From NCBI GenBank assembly GCA_038373885.1, contig JAWZYV010013271.1, positions 248,001 through 312,000 of the forward strand: a DNA stretch of 64,000 bases. The letters run 5' to 3'. Below, piece after piece: positions 1-12,046 of the stretch (positions are counted from its first letter, which is position 1; every line of letters starts with the position of its first letter). The notes under the pieces are model-generated. The model ran no database searches. It saw only the letters and a list, made by a program, of their open reading frames with translations, and was not told the origin of the DNA. Origin of the DNA: Cheiracanthium punctorium. Its lineage: Eukaryota > Arthropoda > Arachnida > Araneae > Cheiracanthiidae. A program made the position numbers and the translations under genes.

Positions 1-199
1 TTCATAAACATCCTTTTCACGATTTTTCGACCTAAAATCGACAAAAATCGATCTCAATAGGAGTTTTTAGGCTTATTTTATCTCTGGAGTGCTGTTAATT
101 TCAGACAAATTTTTGTCTACCTGGTGAAAGGGCGAATGACTTTTCAAGGGTTGCCAGGTTGAACATTAAAAGTCACGAAGGTATGCCAATTTTTGGTGA

Positions 200-552
200 T
201 TTATCTCCAAATTTCGAATAAAAAATAAGTTACTGAAATTGCAGCCAGCTTAGTGATATCTTCCATGTTTGTCGAAAAATTGCCTAATACTACTGGCTAT
301 TTAATTGAAATATTGGGGTCTATATTCGTGTAAATAAAGGTGAAATATAATTAGAATATGCCTGTCGAGGATTTAAAACAGCTTTAGTAGGCGATTTTAA
401 TATAGATTTCGATTTTGAAGAAATACTTTATAGAACAAGAAAGACAAATACCGCACACCCGCGGATTGTGATGCACATTCCAAACAGTATTTATAAAGAT
501 CAAGTATAGTTGGAATATGCCTAACGAATATTGTAAAACAGTGTTTGTAGGC
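200..552 (+). repeat. Fragment of dispersed repeat with two 160-bp units
   Basis: Two tandem units begin near 354 and 513 (period 159 bp); each holds a stretch reading GGCGATTTTAATATAGATTT or a close variant. The same unit recurs at 24.9-25.2 kb and 42 kb, and on the opposite strand at 27.2-28.2 kb and 44.1-44.9 kb. It is therefore an interspersed minisatellite-bearing repeat, not a local tandem array. Class unknown. Confidence 0.6.
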
Positions 553-2134
553 GATTAAATCTAAAAATATATTTAATATTTATTTATTTATTTATTTTCC
601 ATTTGTACTTTTTGATTTAACAATATCCTTTCCGTACGAAGAACGAGTACTTCACCTATATTCTATATTTCTTCGTTTTTTAGATAGCGATGTATAACTT
701 TGTGTTATTATACATTTATAAATTCTTATAAATATATATCATAACACAAACATATACATTACACAAAGAAAGGCTAACACAACATACATAACACAAAGGA
801 AGGTTAGTTCATTCTTATTAACTAGCCTTTCAGTTGATATTTACTTTAGGAGGATTTCTCCCCCCCCCCACACCCCTCCTCAATCCTCCGGGTTTTTTTT
901 TCCTTAATATAAATTACAGCTTTACTAACACAAAATCCTTAAGCTACGATTAAACATAACAAACCCAAATTACAGTGCACTAAATACAATCATACTAAGA
1001 AAACATTAAAAAATAATCAAAATTTCATGTCAAGACAAAGGATAATAAACAATATGGACAGTCATTGCACATATCGTGTCATTTACCGCGCCAAAACTAG
1101 TCGCCAAAAGAAAGAGACAAAAAAAAGGTTGATACCAAACCTGTACCTATATTTTAAACATAAAACAAGTTCAATCTGTATCCTGCCTCTGTTACATAAA
1201 ACTTAAGTGTTCTATAATTGAATATATTGAAAAGAAAATTCACTTGAGTGAGAAATACGAGATCTCGCAAATATTATTGCTATCTACTTATATATTATTA
1301 GCAAAATAACGGCAGGAATGTTGGCTATTTCATTGTCATCCTAGTTCACGTTATTAGTGTTTGAAGTTACCACTTCATAAAAGCACTTTGCTTTTTTTGC
1401 TCAACACTACAGCATTTGAAGTGGCCTATACGTAAATATACTTTGAAATAATCAATTTGGTGGATATTTCTTTCAGTAGGAAAAGTATTTGAAGTGGCCC
1501 TATCCATAAAGATAATTTGTTGCTATCAGTATGGTAGATTATTCTGGCGACATCTGGTAGTAAACGACATTACTGGATCATATCCGTGAGATTTAATTTT
1601 ACAGTCATGCTCTCTTAATGCCGCTAATGCATTAATATTACTTTAATTAAGAAAATTCTTTAAAAAGAAAGAACCTCTTACTTTTTTAATATAATTTATA
1701 CTAAGTAAATTTACTTTAAAATTCCATAAACTGGATAATAATTTTTTTAATCAATATATTTTCTTCGATATAGTAGCAGTGGAAGCATTGATAAATATGA
1801 AAGATAGGGAAATATAGGGTAATGTGACGCTGACTTAACGGTAAACATTGATAGATTCTAAAATGTACACACAAAAAGTAAACTTTTTTTTTAACTGTGA
1901 CTTCATAGGATAAGGAGCGATTTGCATACAAAAATGCTAGGATTTTTCACATCATTTACGTAGTTATACCATGGATTGAGCAGTAATGCTCGACATGGTA
2001 GGATAATTGCGCTCAAATTTTGGATACAACATTTAAGTATGACAAAAGTCACATATGTAGTTGTGTGGGCTTTCACACCTCTGCAGGCTTTATGCGATCA
2101 CTTTAAACAGGCTTCGCAGCGAAACTACGTTTAC
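553..2134. other. No gene recognised, AT-rich sequence
   Basis: AT-rich sequence with short homopolymers (C-run near 861, T-run near 893). No coding region, RNA gene or terminal repeats were recognised in either strand. Confidence 0.5.
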
Positions 2135-2548
2135 TTATCCCTTTAACGCGCAGTCTTCCCGCTCTGGGAACACCCAACTCGGACGTTTTGACTTTTGCCA
2201 GTCACGAAGAATAGATTGGATTTCTGTAAAAATAGTTGCGGGTGACATAGCTCCACGAGAATCCTTTACTTTTTAGCACGTCATTTCCCTTAAAATAAAT
2301 GGTCACGATTATTTTTAAACAGCACTGACATCTGCTGAAAAATGGAAGAATGCGAGAACAGCTGGATAGATGGCCCAATGCTGAAAAAAGGGCAGCCGTT
2401 GCCATCGCTCGACTGAACGACCAGCAAGAGGGCGGACGATCGAAACGTTCATCGCGTGCCACAGATCTAGAGACCCTTTTTTGACGACTGCTGGCTGTGC
2501 CGGCACCCTTTTTCAGCATTGAGAAAGGGTTGCGCCCCAAAGGGTTAA
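2135..2548 (-). mobile_element. TTAA-target MITE, piggyBac-like ends, copy 1 (arm-deleted)
   Basis: The right end is AAAGGG next to TTAA (2545-2548). The left end is CCCTTTAACGCGC next to a degenerate TTAT (2135-2138). The interior is about 90% alike, by eye, to copy 2 at 5963-6472 in the opposite orientation, but one arm of that copy's long hairpin is missing here. TTAA targets and ends starting CCCTTT are typical of piggyBac elements. No transposase is present, so the superfamily call is an inference from target and termini. Confidence 0.65.
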
Positions 2549-4140
2549 CTCCCTCAAATTCTCCGCAACAGATGTTCGTCTCCATATTCTCTGTACAAAT
2601 CAGTCCAAATCATCTGGATCCTCATCACACAGCTGGGACTCATCCATACCTTCCTCTGAGTGGGTGTCACGTACTTCCTTCTTGAAACCTTACGTTTCAT
2701 CGTAAGCTTCACGTTTGATTACGTTGTATTCCACTCACGTGAGCGCCTATTAACCCTTCATCACTCTGTGGCATCTGAATTGAAAATTTTTCTTCCGGTA
2801 ACTCGCTTAAAGTTGGACTCGTATAATCGTAACTCTATCAGTGGCCAAAGAAAGATTTAAGCCCAACTCTCTTATCCATTCAAATACCTATACGGGTCAA
2901 AGAAGGAACGTCGTCTTCCTTGCGTCTTTTCAACGATGACAACAAACAGGTCAAACGTGGATTTAAAATTAGTAACGAAAGGGGAGGAGAGGGAATAAAA
3001 AAACCCAGGCAGCCTGAGAATGATTCTTCTCCGATGAAATGCTTCTTCATATTCATCGCCTCTGTCTTGGAGCTTTACTGGATCCGTCACTGACTAGACT
3101 TTACTATTAACCCTTTAAAGATGTGGGTTGCACGTAGGGAGTCGCTAAAACATTTAAGTACTAGGGAATATTCTGCCCTGTTCTGTATTGTTGTTGATGC
3201 ATTTTCCCTTTACATTGTTCTTCCACCAGGAAATGGATTATACAAGTATCAATCGACTCAAACACATGCATTTGGTAGAAGAATAAATGCATTATTCAAG
3301 AAAACGAACGGCTTTTTCTTCAATCAAAAGCAAATGCCATAATTAACAGCGAATTTCCTTGTCTTTGTTTGACGAATAATTAATTGATCATTCTCTAAAT
3401 AAACAAATCATAAGAAACTCGATAAGTCAATTATAATTTAGTAGCTATACATTTTATAAAATGCCTTATCTACCATTAGCGGACTAAAAACCTGAAAATG
3501 ATTATTTCAGTAGTCGACTGATCGTACTGGTGTATGCGGCGTCCCAAAAACACTGACTTAGAGTTTTATTCCCTAAATGTTGATCATATTTACACATAGG
3601 TAATGAATTACAAAGCTACGTAAAAAAATCTTACACAATTTTATGGACGTGAATAAAATTTTCAAGAGATTAAATCTAAATAAATATGAAATTTCAATTT
3701 TTACTCAGCCCCCGTACAAAAATATCCCGATCAATAAAATGTGCTTCATACATTAGTTAAATGTGGTACAAATTTTCAGCCTTTCATCATAAAAAGTTTA
3801 GCTACGTTTAAACAAACCTGGTGAGGGGCTATACAATACCTATAATAGCCAAAGTATTATATATTTATCAATCCTTGTTTCCTTTAGTAATTTGTATACA
3901 GCCCCTAAAACGCGATCTTCGATGTGCTTTTTTCTCTTTGAGATTCATTGAAAAATGGCTTAAGTCAAAATGCATTTATTTTCATATATCTCTGAGCGTT
4001 TCTGTGATGATAAGCTGAAATTTTGTGCATCATCTATTAAATGTACACGGCACATTATACTAAGTGGGAATTTTTTTCGTAAGAAGTCCGTATTAAAATT
4101 CGTATTTTAGATTTTATTTCCTGAAATTTTAATCTCTACT
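2549..4140. other. No gene recognised
   Basis: Mixed-composition sequence with short open frames, none longer than about 73 codons and none resembling a family I know. It could include unique host intergenic or intronic DNA. I see no terminal repeats. Confidence 0.4.
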
Positions 4141-4152
4141 AGTGATTACATT

Positions 4153-4355
4153 GGCAGCGACGTTGCGTCGACGTTACATTTCGTGACGTTCGTCACATAT
4201 CAAGAGTGACGTAAATGTAAGCCTTCCACGTAAATGACGTCCCTTCATGCAAAATATGTCAAGTCGCATTTTCATGCTGAAACGTCCATGTAGGTCACTA
4301 CGACGTGCAGTGATGTCACAAAAACTATCATTGGCGGACATTGGTCAGTCGGTCG
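4153..4355 (+). promoter_or_regulatory. Cluster of TGACGT sites and CCAAT-type boxes (possible regulatory region)
   Basis: TGACGT, the CREB/ATF half-site core, occurs at 4184-4189, 4207-4212 and 4235-4240. GACGTT/GTCGAC variants lie near 4159-4174, and two ATTGG (reverse CCAAT) boxes lie near 4330-4345. The density is far above the surrounding AT-rich sequence. The motif identity is read directly; a regulatory role is speculation because no transcript or start site can be placed nearby. Confidence 0.25.
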
Positions 4356-5028
4356 CCGAAACTTCTCAGCGACCAACACCTGCTATCACAAAAAGTCACG
4401 TGATGCATGAGTCTCGGTCACCACTGTGTGAAAAATAAAGAATTCCGATAAGGAGCGTATAACGGACAGAGACCGAAAACTATCTGAATACCAGAAAAAT
4501 ACAAAGAAAAGAAAAGAAAAAAATGGAAAAAAAAAACCTCTAAGAATTTTATGAGATCGATCAAAGATAACCCTTCGTAAACCAGGGCTTTGCCAAATCG
4601 CTCTCTTTCAATATGAATACAAATATATGTGAAATCTTTAAAGCTGTTACTAATTAACTCAATTTCTTTTTAATGACATTTATATCATTTTATATTACAT
4701 CCTTTAATACGTCGGTATTACGATACGAGAATTATTTTATTTTAGGCATCAAAATTTTTTGAGAAGAGCAAAATTTAAAAGTGATTCCGAATAAAAAAAG
4801 TTAATGATATTTTCTAAGTTTTACTTACAAAGAAATTGGCGCGTTAAAGCACGTAAAACATGCTATCAGGTCGGCAGCAAAAGTATTAGAACATCGTTTT
4901 GTACCATATCAGAGATTATAGTTCATATTACTACTTGGAACTTCTCTATACATAAAGTTGATGAAATGAACATGATGTAAATTTAGTGCTTAGTTCCTTT
5001 CACCTTAGACATACATAAATAATAGATG
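4356..5028. other. No gene recognised
   Basis: AT-rich sequence with a purine-rich run near 4500-4540. Nothing coding or repetitive was recognised. Confidence 0.4.
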
Positions 5029-5030
5029 TA

Positions 5031-5193
5031 CAGTGGCTGCCGCTTAATTGGATCATCGAATCAAATCACAAAAAAACGGAACGGAATTACTCTTTTCAAA
5101 GCCTCAATCAGAGCCGCCGCTTTTTCGAATCAGCCGCTTTATTAGATCAAAAATCGATTACGCGAACGTCATCCAGCTAAGCGGCGGCCACTG
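5031..5193. mobile_element. Pogo/Tigger-like MITE, 163 bp
   Basis: Terminal inverted repeats: CAGTGGCTGCCGCTTA at the left end and its near-complement (CAGTGGCCGCCGCTTA when reversed) at the right. TA lies on both sides (5029-5030 and 5194-5195). Short elements with CAGT ends and TA targets are typical of Tc1/mariner-pogo deletion derivatives. No coding capacity. Confidence 0.75.
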
Positions 5194-5962
5194 TACCAGA
5201 AAGCAATGTCCTTTTAATTTACTTAAAGTTCAAACAAATAGTACTGAATGACAAACAAGCTGTTCCTAAGCATAAGGACTCTTTTTCTCCCATTTGTTCA
5301 ATTTCAAAGGGAGACATTTAATAACACATAATACTTTTTTTTTTCTTTCAACAAAAATATCCCCTTTTTCCACGTCTACACACCTTGGGGGATCCTATTC
5401 GTAATATTCTGATATCGATATTTAGGTATTCGTGAGTGATGTATTTGGAGGCAAGAATTTTATGGATGCCTCTTTTCTTCTTTGAAATCACGCAGGGTAT
5501 GGGAAAAGAACGTTTTGGCCCCCTATCCCCCATAAGTTATGAGTTTTAGAAAAAGGCTCTCCGATCTAGCACCTACGATAAAAAACTTACGTGCAGGCCG
5601 AGTTTCGTAAAGGCAAAATAAAGGCTCTAGGCAAAATATCGACGTAACGAAAAAAATGACATTATTGTCTGGTACTCTCAGCCCATTAGTGCCCGACTTT
5701 TTACATCACAGTCTCCAATTTATGTTGACGCCGGAAGTGATAAAGAAATGGCCGACATTTGTGGGGTATGAAGAATGTATTTCTTTTACTTAAAAATATG
5801 AATAAAATTGTGAAAGATTCGCATTGTTATCGCTGAGTATTTTATAGAAATCAGATTTATTATTCGAGAAATTGAAATAGGAAAATGAATGAATGTTTAT
5901 TTATTTTTTCAACTGACGAATTTTGCGACCGCCCTAAAAATAGAACGCTGGCCGTTAATGGG

Positions 5963-6472
5963 TTAACCCTTTGAGGCGCAACCCTTTCCCAATGCTGAAA
6001 AAACGGCAGCCGTTGCCATCGCTCGACTTAACGACCAGCAAGAGGGCGCACGATCGAAACGTTCATCGCGTGCCACAGATCTAGAGACCCTTTTTTTGAC
6101 CGTGCACAGCCAGCTGTCGTCAATAAAAGGGTCTCTAGATCTGTGGCACGCGATGAACGTTTCGATCGTCCGCCCTCTTGATGGTCTTTAAGTCGAGCGA
6201 TGGCAACGGCTGCCCTTTTTTCAGCATTGGGCAATCTCTCCAGCTGTTCTCGCATTCTTCCATTTTTCAGCAGATGTCGGTGCTGTTAAAAATAATCGTG
6301 ACCATTTTTTTTACGGGAAATGACGTCGCTAAAACTAAAGGATTCTCGTGGAGCTATGTCACCCGCAACTATTTTTATAGAAATCCAAATCTATTCTTCG
6401 TTACTGGCAACAGTCCAAACGTCAAGAGTTTGGGTGTTTCCAGAGCGGGAACACTGCGCGTTAAAGGGTTAA
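5963..6472 (+). mobile_element. TTAA-target MITE, copy 2, with internal 109-bp hairpin
   Basis: Starts TTAACCCTTT and ends AAAGGGTTAA, with TTAA at both termini, as in piggyBac-type insertions. An almost perfect inverted repeat spans 5988-6096 and 6124-6231, with a spacer of about 27 nt. The arms carry recognisable blocks such as GCCGTTGCCATCGCTCGAC and CTAGAGACCC. The rest (6232-6472) matches copy 1 at 2135-2400 in reverse. The ends and hairpin are seen directly; the piggyBac assignment is inferred. Confidence 0.75.
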
Positions 6473-6717
6473 TGCATATGTTGGAAAGTGATTCGTAATC
6501 CATGCGGTCATTTTTTTGTCGCGATTTATCTTCCTCGCAGGATTTTCTTTCTTCTTCTGTGGGTTAACAGGCACTCGAGAAGCTGAAGCAGAATGTTACA
6601 GAAAAATGGTCGAGCTAAGCGGGTGGTAAGGAGAAAGGAGTATGTATGCAGAGAGGGAGAGGAGCATCGGCAGATGGCCTCTCTCAAACATCGCGGTGTC
6701 GTGTGTTTAGACGGATA

Positions 6718-6740
6718 AGAGAGAGAGAGAGAGAGAGAGT
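6718..6740. repeat. (GA)n microsatellite
   Basis: An uninterrupted GA run of about 11 repeats. Confidence 0.9.
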
Positions 6741-6849
6741 CCCCATATGTTTCATCCACTTTGCTAAACAAACTGAAGCCTTTCCAAACAAGGGGATCGG
6801 AGGGCGGAAGCACAGTGCGACGGTCTCATTCTCCAAGACACTCTACGGA

Positions 6850-8222
6850 GTGATGTGCCTGCCCTGTCAAAGAATTCTGCTGTCGATTGCTACTATTCGA
6901 ATGCCATCAATGATCGATACCATCGAATAGTGAATATTCGAGAATTTTACTATTCGAGATTTCGAATCGCAGTCGTTATTGGAATGCTACGGGCTGAGAG
7001 TTCGAATAGATCGATTACTACTATTCGAATACTATGAGTGATTTCTATTCGCGATTTCTGTTCGAATACTAGTCGAGATTTCGAATGGCATTCGTTATTG
7101 GCATGTTATGTGCTGAGCGTTCGAATAGATCGATTGCTGCTACTTGAATAATCAATCCATCCAATAATGAATGTTCGACATTTTTGCTGTTTGAATAATA
7201 TTATAGCTATTCGCAATTTCTGTTCAAATACTATTCGAGATTTCGAATGTTATGTGCTGAGCGTCCAAATAGATTGATTACTATAACTCTAATAGAATCA
7301 ATAATCAGTCCATCAAATAATGAATATTCGAGATTTTTACTATTCGAATAATATTCGTGATCATTCGCCGCATTCGTAAACGCCAAACGAGTTACACTCG
7401 TGCAACGAGTTTCCATCTAAGGTGTTCGTAAAGGAAACTGAGTGCTTTCAATTTATAAGCTAGAGCGTTCGTATACAAAACACTGAGTGCCGTTAGATTC
7501 AAACTATGTAAACTGAGCACGGAGCAGGTTCATCCAGTTGCTGAGAAGATACACTTGCTGCACGTTGTTGCTGTTTTCAAATGGCGTCCGTTTTTATGGG
7601 AAAAGTATGTTGTTATGAAAAGTATTTTACGTTTGCTGAAGCTGAAAATATTATTTTTTCGAGGAGGAAATTCTTGCATACGTTAGAAACTGCTACCAAG
7701 GTACATACTTTTTCAAAGGTAATCATTTTCTTGAATTTTTCTTTTAGTAAAATCGAAATTTGAACTTCTCTTGCTAAATACTTTTGAAAAAATGAAGTTG
7801 AAATTTCTAAATTTGATCCGTGCACTTCAATGATGGCCACTCTTTCTTCTAAAAATTCTGTTGATTTTACCATATTGAGTATGTACTAAATACTCTCCTC
7901 AGCAAAAATAACACATTCGCGAGTTGTAAACAAACACGTCTCCTAGGCGACGAAACTAAATATAAACTGAAGTTGTTCGTAAAGTCGAAAGAAACTGATA
8001 GCACTAAACACACGTATTCTAGTTTTCTTACGAAAACTCGTGCAATGAGTTTGTCGTTTAGGAATGCACCCTTTATTCGCAATTTCTTTTCGAATACTAA
8101 TCGAGATTTCCAATACCTGGTACTATTCGAATGTGTGTTGCGAGTTCGAATAGATCGATAAGCTCGGGTGAATTTAATAATCGATTGATTCGAATAGTTC
8201 CATACATTCATGCCCATCACTA
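6850..8222 (-). repeat. hAT-like repeat rich in TTCGAATA motifs
   Basis: The region is dominated by repeated TATTCGAATA and TCGATTA-type palindromic motifs. Its right end, read on the minus strand, is TAGTGATGGGC (8212-8222), close to the TAGGGATGGA and TAGAGATGAG ends of the hAT MITEs at 29 kb. The left end is degenerate. Parts of 7430-8130 lack the motif and may be another insertion. A related motif field lies at 40.79-41.7 kb. No open frame has recognisable similarity. Confidence 0.5.
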
Positions 8223-8592
8223 ACTGTGTGGCACCACTGAATTAATTAAAAGTGGCCAAATTTTCGGAACATAAAAGTGATGACCGTTAGCGCAGGATCA
8301 CCGATTCTGAAACAAAAAATGGGGACATTTTATGTTAAGTGTCCCGGAAATGACGTCGTTGTTTATTATTATTATTAAATTCGACCAAATACGATTTTAA
8401 AAAGTTTCTAACTGCAAATAAGATGTGTCCAAATGTCGCATTTGCTGTGTTTTAAAGCATCCTAGATGTCCAGTCAGCACATGAAGATTTGCGGGAAGAC
8501 GCGAGAAAAATAGATAGGAAAAGAGCATGTGATGATGCATGTTTTAAAGAATCATTTTATTTATTATTATTTCTACTCCAAAACACATCTAC

Positions 8593-8872
8593 AGGGTGAC
8601 CAAAAAGTCCGTAAAAACTTTTAAAATTAATTAAAAAAAGAAAAAATAATAATAGAAAATTGCGGTTTGCACAAATAGGTTTAGTTGATGATGGGATTTT
8701 TTTAATGACGAGAAAGTTTGTAGTTCAAAATGTTACCGGTAGGTGGCGCAGACATCACAATGGGAAGCAATAAAAAAGAAATCCGAAATCTCTCTAATCT
8801 CATCCATGCAAACCGCAATCCTGTATCGTTATTTGTTCTTTTTAAAGAATTTTTAAACTTTGATGCACCCAG
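8593..8872. mobile_element. TA-target MITE with long inverted repeats, copy A
   Basis: Begins CAGGGTGACCAAAAAGTC after TA (8591-8592) and ends near GATGCACCCAG. About 90 bp at each end are inverted relatives, including the GCGGTTTGCA block. It directly abuts copy B. The ends resemble Tc1/mariner-type elements. No transposase. Confidence 0.6.
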
Positions 8873-9170
8873 GATGTATCAAAAGCTCATGAAAACTTCA
8901 AAAATTCATTAAAAAAGAAAAAAATGATACAAAATTTCAGTTTGCATAGAAATGATTACAGAGTTTTTTTTTTTTTTTTTTTTAAACTTAGTTCCCACTG
9001 TGCATGCCAGCGCCACCTCTCGGTAACATTTGGAACTACAAACTGTAATGTCCTTGAAAAAATGCCCATCATCCTTTAAACCTACTAGTGCAAACCACAA
9101 TTTCCTATTATTATTTGTTCTTTTTTAAATGAATTTTTAAAAGTTTTTTACAGACTTTTTGGGCACCCAG
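8870..9170. mobile_element. TA-target MITE with long inverted repeats, copy B
   Basis: A second copy head-to-tail with the first. It shares the CAG at the junction and ends ACTTTTTGGGCACCCAG before TA (9171-9172). The core block around GCGCCACCTCTCGGTAAC near 9010 is the reverse complement of the block near 8740 in copy A. Confidence 0.6.
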
Positions 9171-9675
9171 TATTTTCGCTTGAAATGTTTTTTCCAACTT
9201 TACTGATACCATTATTTTACAGAAAAGGCAATTCACTGCTGATTGTTCAAGAATAAAGCTGATTGTTCAAGAATTTAGGAGTGCAAGTGTGTGTGTGTGG
9301 GGGGAGGCGACACGAAGGTTATCCGTTGTTGGTGGGCACAATGTTAAAAAGGTTGGGAGTCGCTGCGTTAAAGCAATGTAAAATTTATTTGTGGGGAACT
9401 AATTTATACATAAAAAAAAGCTCATTCCCCTTCGCAAAGTGTTGAATAAACCAAAATGTTAACCGTATACCAGGCACGAAGCCAGAAAAATAATTTAGGG
9501 GTGCACCCTAAAAAGAGGAAAAGATAAAATTTCTCACAAGAAAGACTGATTATTGACACTCAATCCGCAAAATTCAAATTACGCGAAGGGCCCAGTCCCC
9601 CGTGGACCCACCCTTTGCCTACGTTCCTGAAGTAAGCATATGCCTTTTGGGGGCAAGGGCTGAAACCTCCTAGCC

Positions 9676-10395
9676 CAGGAATGGGCAAACTTTTTGGTCG
9701 CGGGCCAAAGATCGAAAAAAAAAATTTGGCGGGCCAAGATAAATTTTTCTAAAATTTTAAAAACAATATACACATATTACAATTTATATATGTTAATGAG
9801 ATGAATGAAATTGCGATTTCATTTCTAAAAGATCGTTATATTGAGGTTCGAAGTGAGATGCACTGATTCTAAGGAACGAGGCTAAATGCTCATCTGCCAA
9901 TCTACTTCTGAAAGAATTCTCTCTAAGGTTCATAGTTGAAAACACTTGTTCACATATATAAGATGAAGCAAACATAGCACTGATTTTCTGGGCGTGAGAT
10001 ATTAAATTTGGGAATATACTTGTTACTTTCGATAATGATTTGTAAAACTCTGGCATATTTAGAAACAACTGCTTGAGATGATTGTTTGATTGCAATTCAA
10101 TTCATTCAAGCTGCAAATCTGACCTCACTGCTTCACAATTTACGTTCAAAGGCATGGTCAAAATATCCAATTCTGTTTGAATGGCACTGAAATCTTGAAA
10201 TCTGCTTTCGAACTCGAAGTGCACTTTTTTCAAGCCATCTTCATAATTCTTAATATGGATTTATAATATATAAATATATATATATATATTCTTTCACTTT
10301 CCGTCGGACCGGCAAATTAAAATTCCATCCGCGTGCCGGGTAAAACTTTCCGGCGGGCTGGATTTGGACCGCGGGCCGTAGTTTGCCCATCCCTG
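9676..10395 (-). mobile_element. hAT (Charlie/GTF2IRD2-like) element, internally deleted, 8-bp TSD
   Basis: Terminal repeats are CAGGAATGGGCAAACT at the left and its near-complement (CAGGGATGGGCAAACTAC when reversed) at the right. A perfect 8-bp target duplication TCCTAGCC flanks it at 9668-9675 and 10396-10403. The 720-bp body holds only the C-terminal part of a hAT transposase, and an AT microsatellite (10260-10290) lies where the rest of the gene should be. The target duplication makes the boundaries certain. Confidence 0.92.
9793..10245 (-). pseudogene. hAT transposase C-terminal relic
   Basis: The main open part (9793-10095) contains SSYICEQVFSTMNLRENSFR followed by SRLADEHLASFLRIS. This is the conserved C-terminal dimerisation block of hAT transposases of the Charlie type, related to the part domesticated in GTF2IRD2 proteins. 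Upstream the same frame continues with FESRFQDFSAIQTELDIL, interrupted by one TGA near 10100. The zinc-finger N-terminus and the first catalytic aspartate region are absent. It cannot encode an active transposase. Identification rests on my recall of the family pattern. Confidence 0.88.
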
Positions 10396-10403
10396 TCCTA
10401 GCC

Positions 10404-11570
10404 CCTTCCTAGGATCTATCATTGAAAGCGAGGTAAACGGAAAATCGTAAACGCGCTGAAAAACTACAACACTTTAAAAGAAACGATTTAAAGAGAGAGT
10501 AAAAAAAAAAAAAAAATTGCTTAATCAAATAATTAAATTCTCCCACGAGTTGATTGATTCAAAATTTTTCTTTTCTTTTTTTTCCCAGGCGGACTTCATT
10601 CCTTCTCTCTTTTTCCAAGCCTGAATTTTCCATAGGAAGAAGGCAAAACTTCCCGGCACACGCGCGTCATCATCAGGTGAGGATGGTGTGGGTGGGGGGA
10701 AATCGATATAGACGCCGCCGGGAGAGATGAGAAACAAACTTCGGTGCATTTTGCTCTAAACGGAGGAGGGGGGGCGGCGGCTGTAGTGCCTTGCCCATTT
10801 CGCTTTTCTTGGAAAATCGTGTGTGCTCTCGCCGCATCAGGAAAAGTACCACTCCACTCTCACTCTCGAGAAGGAGGCTGAGGCGGGAAGGGGGAGGGGA
10901 GGAGGTGCGAAAATGACGCGCCGGTTGCCCTGCTCGTTTTCTTAGCGTTTATTTTATTTATTCATTTATTATTATTTGAATTATAAATTTCACCAGTATT
11001 AAAAAAATAAAATTACTTTAATTATAAAAAAAACTTACAATATTTTTTAAAAATTAAAAAATTCCAACAATATTTTTAAAAAATTTAAAAAATCCAACAA
11101 TATTAAGATTTTAGGGAAAAAGGTCTTGCTAAGAAAATTTAAAAACAAATAACTGTGTATAAAGATTTGTAATATAAATTGTATGTAGATTTAAAGATTT
11201 TATTTATTTATTATATTTAGCTACTTCCAAGGATATTGAAAAATACTAAAAACACTCGATAAAAGCTGGTGTATTAAATAGTTGTATAAAATAAATAATC
11301 GCGTGTATAAAATAAATAATCGCGTACAGGCACACTAAATTTATGCATTGTTTTATAGATTATATTTAATTATTTTTTATGAGTACTTTCCATTAATATT
11401 AAAAATACCAAAACTATTTTTGTTTAATAGCGCTTTCCAACAACATCTAAAAATGTTTAAAAAGAAAAACTCAAAATAGTTGGTGTTAAAAACAAATTAA
11501 TAGAAATAGAAATAATAAAATGAATAAAAATAATAAATGATAAAGGGACGATATTTTCGATGGAGAAATT
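10404..11570. other. No gene recognised; GC-rich island then AT-rich DNA
   Basis: 10560-10935 is unusually GC- and CpG-rich (GGCGGCGG near 10773, CGCGCGTC near 10660) and lacks recognised repeats. 10940-11570 is extremely AT-rich. The island could be promoter-like or a non-coding first exon; no evidence in the sequence decides this. Confidence 0.3.
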
Positions 11571-11574
11571 CATC

Positions 11575-11950
11575 TTGTAACCTTTAACAGCATCTATCAC
11601 TTCTTAGTCGTTTGAAACAGCCTAATACCCCTAAAACATGCTTTAATGAATAGTTTGAGATATGCCAGCTACATACATACGTACTTACAGACGGCATGAA
11701 AAAATTGGTTAAAATAGACACACGGCCGTCGGCCAAAATGAGTTGCAGACGCATTTATATGAACGTGCATGCTAACGTACGATGAGATGCATCGCAAAAA
11801 TTCTTAAAAGTAAATTTAGTCGTAGTCAAAATCGAGTTTTTCGTCGAAATCTGGCCCCCGAAATTTTTCGCGATCACATTACTTCCTTATCCGTATCCTT
11901 CCTTCCTTATCCTTTTCCGTACAAGGAAGTAAAAACTACATCTTTGTTTC
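11575..11950 (-). repeat. Dispersed repeat, ACTTCCTTGTAC-ended family (inverted copy)
   Basis: The reverse complement of the repeat at 48.83-49.79 kb. Shared blocks include the tract near 11671-11692 (microsatellite-like ACGTAC in the other copy), GAGATGCATCG near 11785, CCCCCGAAATTTTTCG near 11858 and the GTACAAGGAAGT end near 11920. The layout (short subterminal repeat, microsatellite core, flanking blocks) is reminiscent of Helentron-derived HINE/DINE-1 elements; that class call is tentative. Confidence 0.55.
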
Positions 11951-12046
11951 AAGGAGATGTTCAATACAAATTTCCGGAGGTAGTGTATCAGCAGTATGAG
12001 ACACCCTCAAACTCTTACTCAGGCAGCAAAACCAACCATCATGCTA

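Noticed and set aside
10665..10685. CAG|GTGAGG splice donor in the 10.6-kb island
   Set aside because: The match is good, but without a paired acceptor, conserved frame or transcript it cannot be supported.
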